A stretch of 64,000 bases of DNA from Rodentibacter genomosp. 1 (lineage in GTDB: Bacteria > Pseudomonadota > Gammaproteobacteria > Enterobacterales > Pasteurellaceae), in contig NZ_MLHN01000011.1 in NCBI RefSeq assembly GCF_001999285.1, forward strand, positions 161,877-225,876, written 5' to 3'. Shown piece by piece: positions 56,286-64,000 of this stretch (its first letter is position 1; each line of letters opens with the position of its first letter). The translations under genes were made by a program, and so were the position numbers. The notes beneath the pieces are model-generated. The model did not search any database, had not been told where the DNA came from, and worked only from the letters and a program-made list of their open reading frames with translations.

Positions 56286-57116
56286 ATGCGTTGGCAAGGT
56301 AGAAGAGAGAGTTCAAATATTGAAGACAGACGGGGTTCCGGAGGTAATTTTGGCGGAGGAAAAGGCGCCGGTATTTTAGGATTTATTATTTTATTGGTCG
56401 GAGCTTATTATGGCGTTGATTTATCCGGTTTGGTCGGTACGCCTGATTTTTCAGGTCAATCCTCCCAACGATTAGAAACCCACGAAGAACAGCAACTTGC
56501 CGGTTTATCAAAAGTCGTGTTAGCGGATACCGAAGCCGTGTGGGGAAATTACTTCAAACAAATGGGTTATCAATATCAAGAACCCGTAATGGTGCTATAC
56601 AGAGGCGCAACCTCTACTGCTTGTGGTACGGGACAATCGGCAATGGGGCCTTTTTACTGTCCGAATGATCACAAAGTTTACCTCGATCTCTCTTTTTATA
56701 ATGATATGAAAAATAAATTGGGCGCGGCCGGTGATTCAGCATTTGCCTATGTTATTGCTCACGAGGTAGGGCATCATGTGCAAAACTTACTCGGCGTCTT
56801 AGGACAAGTTCACCGCGCACAACAAAGTACCGATCGCAAAACGGCTAATCAACTTTCAGTAAAATTGGAACTACAAGCGGATTGTTTTGCCGGCGTTTGG
56901 GCAAATCAAGCGGTGAAAAGTGGTTTATTTGAACGAGGGGATGAAGAAAAAGCCTTTAATGCGGCGGAAGCGGTGGGGGATGATCGCCTACAAAAACGCG
57001 GACAAGGCTATGTGGTTCCGGATAGCTTTACCCATGGCACCTCCGCCCAACGCCTAACTTGGTTTAGAAAAGGACTACAAACAGGCAACCCGAGCCAATG
57101 TAATACGTTCAATTAA
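56286..57116 (+). CDS. ypfJ: YpfJ family neutral zinc metallopeptidase
   Basis: A 276-residue membrane-anchored protein. A basic N-terminus (MRWQGRRESSNIEDRRGS) and Gly-rich segment precede one membrane helix (about residues 34-50), then an extracytoplasmic domain with AYVIAHEVGHHVQNLLG (HExxH zinc motif) and QADCFAGVWA. The start at 56286 follows AAAGAGG; the ATG at 56250 is rejected. Physiological substrate unknown. Confidence 0.88.
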   Translation: MRWQGRRESSNIEDRRGSGGNFGGGKGAGILGFIILLVGAYYGVDLSGLVGTPDFSGQSSQRLETHEEQQLAGLSKVVLADTEAVWGNYFKQMGYQYQEPVMVLYRGATSTACGTGQSAMGPFYCPNDHKVYLDLSFYNDMKNKLGAAGDSAFAYVIAHEVGHHVQNLLGVLGQVHRAQQSTDRKTANQLSVKLELQADCFAGVWANQAVKSGLFERGDEEKAFNAAEAVGDDRLQKRGQGYVVPDSFTHGTSAQRLTWFRKGLQTGNPSQCNTFN

Positions 57117-57121
57117 AAAAG

Positions 57122-57149
57122 AAAGGTCTAGCGTTTGCTAGACCTTTTT
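57122..57149. terminator. Bidirectional terminator between ypfJ and hslU
   Basis: AAAGGTCTAGC (57122-57132) pairs perfectly with GCTAGACCTTT (57137-57147) around GTTT, with A-runs before and T-runs after. Confidence 0.92.
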
Positions 57150-57163
57150 CTCTTAAAAATTAA

Positions 57164-58498
57164 TTAGAGAATAAAACGGCTCAAATCTTCGTTTTCGACA
57201 ACTTCACCCAAGGCGTCCGCCACATAGGCCTCATCAATATTCACGGTTTGACCATTCATATCACTCGCATTAAAGGAGATTTTATCCATCAAACGCTCCA
57301 TCACCGTATGTAAACGACGGGCACCGATATTTTCCGTTTTTTCATTGACACGGAATGCTGCTTCGGCGATTTTTTTCACCGCATCTTGAGTAAATTCAAT
57401 ATCCACCCCTTCCGTTGCCATTAAGGCTTTATATTGCTCGGTAAGCGATGCATTAGGTTCCGTTAAAATACGCTCAAAATCAGCCGCACTTAGGGCGGAA
57501 AGTTCCACACGAATCGGCAAACGTCCTTGTAATTCTGGGATTAAATCCGAAGGACGCGCCACTTGGAACGCACCGGATGCAATAAATAAAATATGATCCG
57601 TTTTCACCATACCATGCTTGGTGCTGACCGTTGAGCCTTCCACCAACGGGAGCAAATCACGTTGTACCCCTTCACGGGAAACATCCGCGCCGCTGTATTC
57701 ACCTTTTTTGCAGATTTTATCAATCTCATCAATAAATACGATACCGTTTTGCTCCACTGCCTCAATAGCTTTTTGTTTCAATTCTTCCGGATTAATCAAT
57801 TTTGCCGCTTCATCATCAATCAAGGTTTTCAACGCATCTTTAATTTTCATTTTGCGCTTTTTGGTTTTTTCACTACCGAGATTTTGAAACATAGATTGTA
57901 ATTGGTTTGTCATTTCTTCCATGCCCGGCGGTGCCATAATTTCCACGCCCATAGAAACACCGGCTGAAACATCAATCTCAATTTCTTTATCGTCTAACTG
58001 ACCTTCACGTAATTTTTTACGGAATGCCTGACGCGTACCACTATTGCTATCTTGGTTCTCGACTTCGCCCCATTGATTTTTTGCCGGTGGTAATAACGCA
58101 TCAAGAATACGTTCTTCCGCGGCATCTTCTGCCTTCGCTCGATTTTTCGCAATTTCTTGCTGGCGAACCAATTTCATTGCACTATCCGTTAAATCACGAA
58201 TAATGGAATCCACTTCTTTTCCCACATAACCCACTTCGGTAAATTTGGTGGCTTCCACTTTAATGAAAGGGGCATTGGCTAATTTTGCCAAACGGCGGGC
58301 AATTTCGGTTTTCCCCACCCCTGTTGGTCCAATCATCAGAATATTTTTAGGGGTAACTTCATGGCGTAGCGGTTCTTGAAGTTGCATACGGCGCCAACGA
58401 TTACGAAGTGCAATAGCGACTGCTCTTTTAGCATCTGCCTGCCCAATAATGTGTTGATCTAATTCAGAAACAATTTCTCGAGGAGTCATTTCAGACAT
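57164..58498 (-). CDS. hslU: ATP-dependent protease ATPase subunit HslU
   Basis: AAA+ unfoldase (444 residues) partner of HslV. It starts [20 protein letters not shown] at 58498; the extra upstream residues of the longer frame overlap hslV and are rejected. Motifs: Walker [17 protein letters not shown], Walker [12 protein letters not shown], sensor-2 [16 protein letters not shown] and the C-terminal FIL-like end that activates HslV. Confidence 0.97.
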   Translation of the reverse strand: MSEMTPREIVSELDQHIIGQADAKRAVAIALRNRWRRMQLQEPLRHEVTPKNILMIGPTGVGKTEIARRLAKLANAPFIKVEATKFTEVGYVGKEVDSIIRDLTDSAMKLVRQQEIAKNRAKAEDAAEERILDALLPPAKNQWGEVENQDSNSGTRQAFRKKLREGQLDDKEIEIDVSAGVSMGVEIMAPPGMEEMTNQLQSMFQNLGSEKTKKRKMKIKDALKTLIDDEAAKLINPEELKQKAIEAVEQNGIVFIDEIDKICKKGEYSGADVSREGVQRDLLPLVEGSTVSTKHGMVKTDHILFIASGAFQVARPSDLIPELQGRLPIRVELSALSAADFERILTEPNASLTEQYKALMATEGVDIEFTQDAVKKIAEAAFRVNEKTENIGARRLHTVMERLMDKISFNASDMNGQTVNIDEAYVADALGEVVENEDLSRFIL

Positions 58499-58508
58499 AA
58501 TATTTTCC

Positions 58509-59036
58509 TTAATTCGGTAATTCTTCAATAGTGAAATTGGTGTTGGTGAACACACAAATATCACCTGCAATTTTTAATGATTTTTCGACAATTTCACGGG
58601 CAGAAAGATTCGTGTTTTCGACTAATGCACGTGCAGCGGATAGTGCGTAATTGCCACCGGAACCAATGGCTAAAATTTGATCCTCTTCCGGTTGTACCAC
58701 ATCGCCGATTCCGGTGATAATCAGGCTTTCTTTTTCATCCGCCACAATCAACATCGCCTCTAATTTACGCAATGCCCGATCCGTTCGCCAATCTTTCGCC
58801 AATTCCACCGCACTTTTCAACAAATGCCCTTGGTGCATTTCTAACTTACGTTCAAATAATTCAAACAGCGTGAAAGCATCCGCCGTTCCGCCCGCAAAAC
58901 CCGCTAACACCTTGCCATTGTATAAACGGCGTACCTTGCTTGCATTGCCTTTCATCACGGTATTGCCTAAAGAAACTTGTCCGTCTCCTCCTACCACCAC
59001 TTGCCCGTTACGGCGCACACTGACGATTGTTGTCAT
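58509..59036 (-). CDS. hslV: ATP-dependent protease subunit HslV
   Basis: Proteasome-like peptidase (175 residues). It starts [20 protein letters not shown] at 59036, so Thr2 becomes the N-terminal nucleophile after Met removal; [14 protein letters not shown] is also typical. It lies ten bases before hslU and has a sigma-32-type promoter upstream. Confidence 0.97.
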   Translation of the reverse strand: MTTIVSVRRNGQVVVGGDGQVSLGNTVMKGNASKVRRLYNGKVLAGFAGGTADAFTLFELFERKLEMHQGHLLKSAVELAKDWRTDRALRKLEAMLIVADEKESLIITGIGDVVQPEEDQILAIGSGGNYALSAARALVENTNLSAREIVEKSLKIAGDICVFTNTNFTIEELPN

Positions 59037-59070
59037 TCTTCTGTCCTTCTTTGAAAAAACTTGCACGCTT

Positions 59071-59099
59071 ATATGGCGGCGAACTCTGGAAAATTCAAG
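59071..59099 (-). promoter_or_regulatory. Sigma-32 promoter of hslVU
   Basis: On the minus strand CTTGAA (plus 59094-59099), 15 bases, then CGCCATAT (plus 59071-59078). This fits the heat-shock consensus and lies about 35 bases before the hslV start. Confidence 0.72.
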
Positions 59100-59167
59100 T
59101 CTATGAATCGATTATTTACTTCTCACAAATAACAAAAACCGTAATTTAATAAAATTACAAAATAATG

Positions 59168-59195
59168 TTGCAATAATACAAATTCCGCCTATAAT
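59168..59195 (+). promoter_or_regulatory. Promoter of the type I restriction locus
   Basis: TTGCAA (59168-59173), 16 bp, TATAAT (59190-59195). The start would be near 59202, 29 bases before the first gene of the locus. Confidence 0.7.
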
Positions 59196-59230
59196 TATCA
59201 TCATGTAATTTAAACAAGGCACATTTACAA

Positions 59231-59803
59231 ATGAAATTGAACGATATAGTGGAAATTTGTGGCGGTCAAGCCCAATTCCGCATAACTGAAACGATGGATA
59301 CAAATGCTCCCATTTATACTTTTTACTCCCAAGCCCATCTTGAACAAGATCTATATCTATCAAATAATCCTATTTCACCTAAAGAAGTAAGAACTTTTGA
59401 TCGGATTACTAGCCTCCTTTCTGCCGGTGATGTTGTGTTTAGTTTAATTTCAGGGAAAGCCGCTCAAGTCGGAGAGTGGCATCATCAGTTGTTATATACA
59501 CAAAATTACCTCAAGTTAATACCACAATCACAGATTGACCAAGGTTATTTGGTATATCTATTAAACGAAAATCAGAGTATTCACAAACAATTATCTTGTG
59601 GTTTACAAGGCTCTCAAGTGCTGAAATATACAACAAAACAGCTCAAATCTCTCAAATTACCCAAGTTACCAGCATTATCAAAACAGCGTCTTATAGGAAA
59701 TATCTACCTTAAACAACAAAAATTGACCTATCTGAAACAACGAGTTGCCCATCTTGAAAGACAACTTGTATTGGCACAATTACAAAAAGCGAGCGTAAAA
59801 TGA
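59231..59803 (+). CDS. Half-size HsdS-like protein (one target-recognition domain)
   Basis: A 190-residue protein resembling one half of a type I specificity subunit. It has one target-recognition-like domain (residues 1-140, with LSAGDVVFSLISGKAAQV and SQIDQGYLVYLLN) and then the helical spacer (SKQRLIGNIYLKQQKLTYLK, ending as a coiled coil HLERQLVLAQLQ). Full HsdS proteins have two such units. It has its own promoter and overlaps hsdR by four bases (ATGA), which ties it to restriction. It may dimerise to form a specificity subunit or be a spare domain. A full hsdS starts at 63930. Confidence 0.72.
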   Translation: MKLNDIVEICGGQAQFRITETMDTNAPIYTFYSQAHLEQDLYLSNNPISPKEVRTFDRITSLLSAGDVVFSLISGKAAQVGEWHHQLLYTQNYLKLIPQSQIDQGYLVYLLNENQSIHKQLSCGLQGSQVLKYTTKQLKSLKLPKLPALSKQRLIGNIYLKQQKLTYLKQRVAHLERQLVLAQLQKASVK

Positions 59804-62800
59804 CAAATAAAATGCCTGAATTAAAATTTGAAAAAGCCTTAATTGAATATCTTTGTACCGGTACGATCACCGCTACCGAAAATGTGATTTCTGAACCAAG
59901 TGCAGACTATATCGTGCGCACTAAACTTTGGCATTATGAACCTAATATAAAAACAACCGAAGACTTATGGGGAAATTTCAAACAAATTTTAGAAAAACTT
60001 AACCAAAAAACCCTAAATCGTCCTCTAAGTGCGGTGGAATTTGCGCAAGTTAAACGCAAGATCTCCAATCTATCCACCCCTTATGCCGCAGGGCAGTTTC
60101 TTTATGGCACAAATGGGGTATCACAAATTGAGATTGATTTAGATGATGATCGACATGTTTTTTTAACCGTATTTGACCAAAAACAGATCGGCGCAGGTGA
60201 TACGGTATATCAAATTGTGAATCAAATTGAACGTCCGGCTGTCATTGCCGGTAAAAAGAATCGTTGTTTTGACACGACATTATTAATTAATGGCTTACCA
60301 ATTATTCAAATTGAAGAAAAAAAAGAAACGCGGGATATTAATGAAGCCTTAAATCAAATGCATCAATACATCGCAGAAAATCAATATAGTGATATTTTTT
60401 CTACACTCCAAATCTTAGTGGCTATCACACCTAATAACGTGAAATATATGGCAAATACTACCGCTGAGCGTTTTAATAAAGATTTTGCCTTCAACTGGCA
60501 ACGCCAATCGGACAATAAACCTGTTTATAAATGGAAAGAATTTGCCGATTCTATGCTGAGTATTCCTATGGCGCATCAAATGGCAACTAACTATATGATT
60601 TTAGACGGTACTCCAAACAAGCAAGCTCTAAAAGTGATGCGTCCTTATCAAGTTTATGCCACACGCCGTGTAATGGATAAATTAAAACGGGCAGATTTTG
60701 ATCAAGCGTTAAATAAACTCGGCTACATTTGGCACACCACTGGCTCAGGCAAAACCATCACAAGTTTTAAAACCGCTTGGCTCGCAAGCCGCTCGCCAAA
60801 AGTAGATAAAGTCGTGTTTCTAGTCGATCGTATTGCATTAACCACTCAAACCAATGAGAATTATCGTGCTTATGATCCTGATGCGACCGAAGACAGTTTA
60901 GGCACTGTACTTGATACCAACAACACCACGGATTTAAATCGCAAATTACACAGCAAAGGTAGTCAAATCATTATTACCTCTGTACAGAAACTGGATACCT
61001 TGGTTAAACGTGCCTCTTTCAAAGCACCTGAAAAAAATATTGTCTTTATTGTAGACGAAGCCCACCGTTCCACCGGAAGCGAAAATTTCAGTGCCATTCA
61101 AAAAGCATTTAAACATTCCGCATGGATTGGTTATACCGGCACGCCAATGTTTGATGAAACCACAAAGGGCTTACGAACTGAAGATATTTTTGGAGAACTC
61201 TTGCACGCCTATACCATTAGAGAAGCGATTGCAGATCGTAATGTCTTGGGGTTTAAAGTGGATTTTGAAACCACAATTAGCGAAAAAAGTATGAAAGAAG
61301 ATCATCTTCCGAAATTTTATCGCCATAAATATCCGGATTGGAGCGAAGAACAAATTGCCTCGAAAATTGCCAACTTAACCCAACAAGATATGGATGACAA
61401 TATTGAACCGAGTTTCTACGATGAAAATGAAGAACACGTAAAATTGGTCGTCGCCGATATTTTCAAACATTGGAAAAACCGTTCAAATTGGGACAACAAA
61501 CGCAATCAAGGACGATATAATGCCCTTCTGACCACCCACGTCGGTGGTGGCAAAGCCAGCACGCCAATGGCAATGATGTATTTTCGTGAGTTCCAACGTG
61601 TTAATAAAGTGCGGTCGGAAAATGGCGAGTTTTTGCTTAAAGTCGCCGTTACTTTTAGCCAAAATACAAGCAATAACGACACGATGCAGGAAACCAATCA
61701 AGGACTATTTGAAGCGATTCAGCACTACAACAAAGAATTTAACACCAATTTCACGATGTCTGAGGTATCGGCATACACCCAAGATGTCACCAGTCGATTA
61801 AATCGCACCGCGGCAGACAAACAGTATCTCGATCTTGTCATTGTAGTCGATCAACTGCTCACAGGGTTTGACGCTCCTGAGTTAAATACGCTCTATGTTG
61901 ACCGCACTTTAAAAGGTGCCGGACTCATTCAAGCCTATTCAAGAACAAACCGAGTTTCAGATATGCGGGAAAAACCTTGGGGACGTATTATCAATTATCG
62001 CTGGCCTGCACATAATGAAAATTTAATGAATGAAGCATTGTCCATCTATGCCAATAAAGATTCTGCCAAATTATCTGATAAAGAGCGAAAAGCGAATAAT
62101 ATTAAAGACAATATTACCGCACCAAAATACGAAGAATTGCTCAATGAAACAAAAAATATCGTAAAAACACTCCGAGAAATAACGGATAACTTTACTCAGT
62201 TACCACCATCTGAAACGAAAAAATGGGAAATGTTTGAGCAATTACGCACCTATACTGCAAATATCGCCAAAATAAAACAATATTCTGTAGAAAATGAAAA
62301 CGGTGAAATCACCGGCTTTGATTATGAAAACCCTGATAAACTGATTCACGAACTCGGCATGAATAGTGAAGAAGAAAGTATGCTCACCAACACCTTGACC
62401 AACGAACTCAAGCTCCATTTAGCAAAAAGTCGAAACGTGCCGGTGATGCAAATAGAGCTAAAAATGACCCACGTGAAAGATGTTGAAATTAACTATGATT
62501 ATTTAACAGAGTTAATCACCACCTTACTCCAACAAATTGAAGCAGGTGAAAGCGAAAAAGCGAAAGAGACTCAGAAAGAATTGGAAAAATTTGCCAATGG
62601 ATTGGAAGATCGTAGTTTTGCAAGTCGAATTAGCCGTGCGGCGAAAGCGATCACCAAAGGTTTTTTCAAATTAAAAGATGCATTTAAACAAGACGGGGTT
62701 TCCATTGTCGAACAGGCAAATTACGCAAGCCAAGACCAACAATTTTTGGATTTCCGCCTGCAATGGGGGCTAACAGAAATTCTAACAAACGCGCAACTTC

Positions 62801-63000
62801 GTCAACTTTTTGCGAAACACCAATTTCAACAAAAAGATTTAGATGACAATGATCAGCTCACGATACTCATCAAACAAGCGGGCATCACCTATCCGGAACT
62901 TGCCCAAAATGATGAGGTAAAAAAACTGACCAAAATGAAATATCGCAATCAGTTGCGTAATGCAATCTATGAACTGGCGGATGAATTTGTGAGGGAATAA
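59800..63000 (+). CDS. hsdR: Type I restriction enzyme, R subunit
   Basis: A 1066-residue motor/nuclease subunit that cuts DNA after translocation. The N-terminal nuclease has the PD-(D/E)xK pattern (CFDTTLLINGLPIIQIEEKK, then a Q-rich helix LNQMHQYIAENQYSDIF). The SF2 motor has WHTTGSGKTITSFKTAW, FLVDRIALTTQ, IVDEAHRSTG, GYTGTPMFDE and QAYSRTNRV. The C-terminal part is helical. No truncation or stop is seen. Three uptake signals inside (60027, 61607, 61901) suggest long residence in this family of bacteria rather than recent arrival. Confidence 0.93.
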   Translation: MTNKMPELKFEKALIEYLCTGTITATENVISEPSADYIVRTKLWHYEPNIKTTEDLWGNFKQILEKLNQKTLNRPLSAVEFAQVKRKISNLSTPYAAGQFLYGTNGVSQIEIDLDDDRHVFLTVFDQKQIGAGDTVYQIVNQIERPAVIAGKKNRCFDTTLLINGLPIIQIEEKKETRDINEALNQMHQYIAENQYSDIFSTLQILVAITPNNVKYMANTTAERFNKDFAFNWQRQSDNKPVYKWKEFADSMLSIPMAHQMATNYMILDGTPNKQALKVMRPYQVYATRRVMDKLKRADFDQALNKLGYIWHTTGSGKTITSFKTAWLASRSPKVDKVVFLVDRIALTTQTNENYRAYDPDATEDSLGTVLDTNNTTDLNRKLHSKGSQIIITSVQKLDTLVKRASFKAPEKNIVFIVDEAHRSTGSENFSAIQKAFKHSAWIGYTGTPMFDETTKGLRTEDIFGELLHAYTIREAIADRNVLGFKVDFETTISEKSMKEDHLPKFYRHKYPDWSEEQIASKIANLTQQDMDDNIEPSFYDENEEHVKLVVADIFKHWKNRSNWDNKRNQGRYNALLTTHVGGGKASTPMAMMYFREFQRVNKVRSENGEFLLKVAVTFSQNTSNNDTMQETNQGLFEAIQHYNKEFNTNFTMSEVSAYTQDVTSRLNRTAADKQYLDLVIVVDQLLTGFDAPELNTLYVDRTLKGAGLIQAYSRTNRVSDMREKPWGRIINYRWPAHNENLMNEALSIYANKDSAKLSDKERKANNIKDNITAPKYEELLNETKNIVKTLREITDNFTQLPPSETKKWEMFEQLRTYTANIAKIKQYSVENENGEITGFDYENPDKLIHELGMNSEEESMLTNTLTNELKLHLAKSRNVPVMQIELKMTHVKDVEINYDYLTELITTLLQQIEAGESEKAKETQKELEKFANGLEDRSFASRISRAAKAITKGFFKLKDAFKQDGVSIVEQANYASQDQQFLDFRLQWGLTEILTNAQLRQLFAKHQFQQKDLDDNDQLTILIKQAGITYPELAQNDEVKKLTKMKYRNQLRNAIYELADEFVRE

Positions 63001-63001
63001 T

Positions 63002-63766
63002 ATGCCAAGACAAGATTTTAGCGATTTTATTGTTTATGTTGATGAAAGTGGAGATCACAGCTTGACATCGATTGATGAACACTATCCTGTTTTTGTTCTC
63101 GCATTTTGTATTTTCTACAAAGAACATTACAGAACTAAGATTGTACCCGTAATTCAAAAACTAAAATTTGATTATTTCGGTCATGATTTAGCAATTTTAC
63201 ACGAGCGAGAGATCAGAAAAGAGTTAGGCGACTTTAATATATTTACGTCAAAAGAAGAAAAAGATGATTTTCTTCAGAGATTATCCGATATTATTGATCA
63301 AAATAATTTTGTTCTTGCTGCTTGTGTCATTGAAAAGCAAAAATTACATAATAAGCAAAAAGAAATTCACCCTTATCACTTTTCACTGACACATTGTTTA
63401 GAAACTTTATACGAGTTTGTAAGAGAAAAAGGGCAAGAAGATAAACTGACCTTTGTTGCAGTGGAAAGCCGTGGTAAAAAAGAAGATAAAGAGCTGGAAA
63501 TTGAATTTCGTCGCATTTGTGATGGTGAAAATAAATTCAAGAAGAATTTACCTTTTTCAATCAAGATTATAGCTAAAAGCACAAACTCAACAGGATTACA
63601 ACTAGCCGATTTAGTAGCAAGACCAATCGGGCAACACATTTTGCATCCTGAACAACCAAATCAAGCATTTGATTTATTAAAAGAGAAATTTTATTGCGAG
63701 GGTGGCCGTAAAAAAGTAGGAGAAGGATTCGATCAGAGAGGGTTAAAACATTTTCCCGAAACCTAA
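63002..63766 (+). CDS. DUF3800 domain protein
   Basis: A 254-residue protein starting one base after the hsdR stop. It has the DUF3800 start FIVYVDESGDHSL with the acidic Asp/Glu/Asp set, a middle segment ILHEREIRKELGDF, and the C-terminal STGLQLADLVARPIGQHIL. The family has an RNase H-like fold and is common in defence and mobile regions; a nuclease role is plausible but unproven. A structured element follows at 63777, before hsdS. No USS was noticed inside the gene, unlike hsdR. Confidence 0.85.
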   Translation: MPRQDFSDFIVYVDESGDHSLTSIDEHYPVFVLAFCIFYKEHYRTKIVPVIQKLKFDYFGHDLAILHEREIRKELGDFNIFTSKEEKDDFLQRLSDIIDQNNFVLAACVIEKQKLHNKQKEIHPYHFSLTHCLETLYEFVREKGQEDKLTFVAVESRGKKEDKELEIEFRRICDGENKFKKNLPFSIKIIAKSTNSTGLQLADLVARPIGQHILHPEQPNQAFDLLKEKFYCEGGRKKVGEGFDQRGLKHFPET

Positions 63767-63776
63767 AAAAGCGAAA

Positions 63777-63854
63777 AGCCTCGATGAAACTCACCAAGGC
63801 TATAACGCCGACCAGGCACCCCCAATCCACTTGAGCGAAAGTATAACATGGATT
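63777..63854. ncRNA. Structured RNA-like element next to the DUF3800 gene
   Basis: Three hairpins can form in 78 bases. P1: AGCCT/AGGCT (63777-63781 with 63797-63801), extended inward by TGA/TCA. P2: GCC/GGC (63807-63809, 63815-63817). P3: AATCC/GGATT with inner ACTT/AAGT (63824-63854). On the minus strand a -10-like TATACT precedes it and P1 is followed by TTTTCGCTTTTTT, which would be a terminator, so the RNA may be made from the minus strand. Conserved RNA motifs next to DUF3800 genes have been described; I could not compare with their consensus. Confidence 0.55.
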
Positions 63855-63929
63855 TTGAACCGTTAAAACCGGAAAAAAGAATTAGCCGAAAACCAACCGC
63901 ACTTTTAACCTGATTTAAGGAAAAATAAA

Positions 63930-64000
63930 ATGAATAACGAAAAAAGACGTGTACCAAAATTACGTTTTCCCGAATTTACTGACGCTTGGGAACAGAGGAA
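63930..64000 (+). CDS. hsdS: Type I restriction specificity subunit HsdS, N-terminal part (cut by window end)
   Basis: The frame starts MNNEKRRVPKLRFPEFTDAW and then EQR up to the window edge, with AAGGAAAAA before the ATG. KLRFPEFTDAWEQR is the well-known start of many HsdS proteins, just before the first target-recognition domain. It sits 163 bases after the DUF3800 gene. hsdM is not in the window and is expected further right. Confidence 0.8.
   Translation, partial: MNNEKRRVPKLRFPEFTDAWEQR

Noticed and set aside
59800..63000. hsdR as a very recent foreign gene
   Set aside because: It carries three uptake signals and has base use like its neighbours, so recent entry from outside Pasteurellaceae is not supported.

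Overview
The window is chromosomal DNA of a Pasteurellaceae bacterium (Haemophilus, Aggregatibacter, Pasteurella or Rodentibacter type). The strongest sign is the DNA uptake signal core AAGTGCGGT, which occurs many times on both strands, often as inverted pairs that form terminators. Other signs are a NadR protein that lacks the N-terminal DNA-binding domain, an exbB-exbD-tonB operon, an LgtF/WaaA/CoaD cluster, and gene groups known from Haemophilus influenzae (galU-csrA-alaS-uspA-pepP-ygfB; prmA-dusB-fis; tig-clpP-clpX-secE-nusG). The species cannot be fixed from this sequence.

Layout. 1-2.1 kb: the start of an OapA-like envelope protein, then epmB and efp (EF-P and its lysylation). 2.2-7.4 kb: pantothenate uptake (yhdT-panF), a DMT exporter flanked by two related inverted repeats, prmA and dusB-fis. 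7.6-10.6 kb: rhlB, and exbB-exbD-tonB on the other strand. 10.7-15.5 kb: lipooligosaccharide genes lgtF and waaA, then coaD, a small lipoprotein and rep. 15.6-16 kb: tRNA-Ser and two tRNA-Arg. 16-18.8 kb: nadR with a coupled phosphoesterase, then an FMN riboswitch with ribB. 18.9-26.9 kb: a complete xylose regulon (xylR, xylFGH, xylAB). 26.9-31 kb: trmL, rsmD, ftsYEX. 31-36.3 kb: the S10 ribosomal operon, ending at rpsQ. 36.3-36.7 kb: a decayed IS200/IS605-family element where the spc operon (rplN) would be expected in many relatives. 36.8-45.7 kb: tpiA, a GNAT protein, xerC, galU-csrA-alaS, uspA, pepP, ygfB. 45.8-49.5 kb: groESL and aspA. 49.7-55.5 kb: rplKA, secE-nusG, tig, clpP-clpX. 55.7-59.1 kb: a LysM protein, ypfJ and hslVU. 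59.2-64 kb: an accessory type I restriction locus that runs off the right end.

The accessory locus is the least ordinary part. A 190-residue half-size HsdS-like protein overlaps hsdR, and hsdR is followed 1 bp later by a DUF3800 gene. Next comes a compact element of three potential hairpins, and then the first codons of a second hsdS. No hsdM is seen before the window ends. The element next to the DUF3800 gene looks like a structured RNA, possibly read from the minus strand, and is the best candidate here for an under-described system.

Regulatory sites visible in the sequence include sigma-32-type promoters at groES and hslV, an FNR/CRP-type site at about -41 of aspA, a CRP-type site between xylF and xylA, a Fur-like box before exbB, GC-rich discriminators at the dusB-fis, S10 and tRNA promoters, and the FMN riboswitch with its own terminator. 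All functional statements rest on sequence reading and family knowledge; no database search was run.
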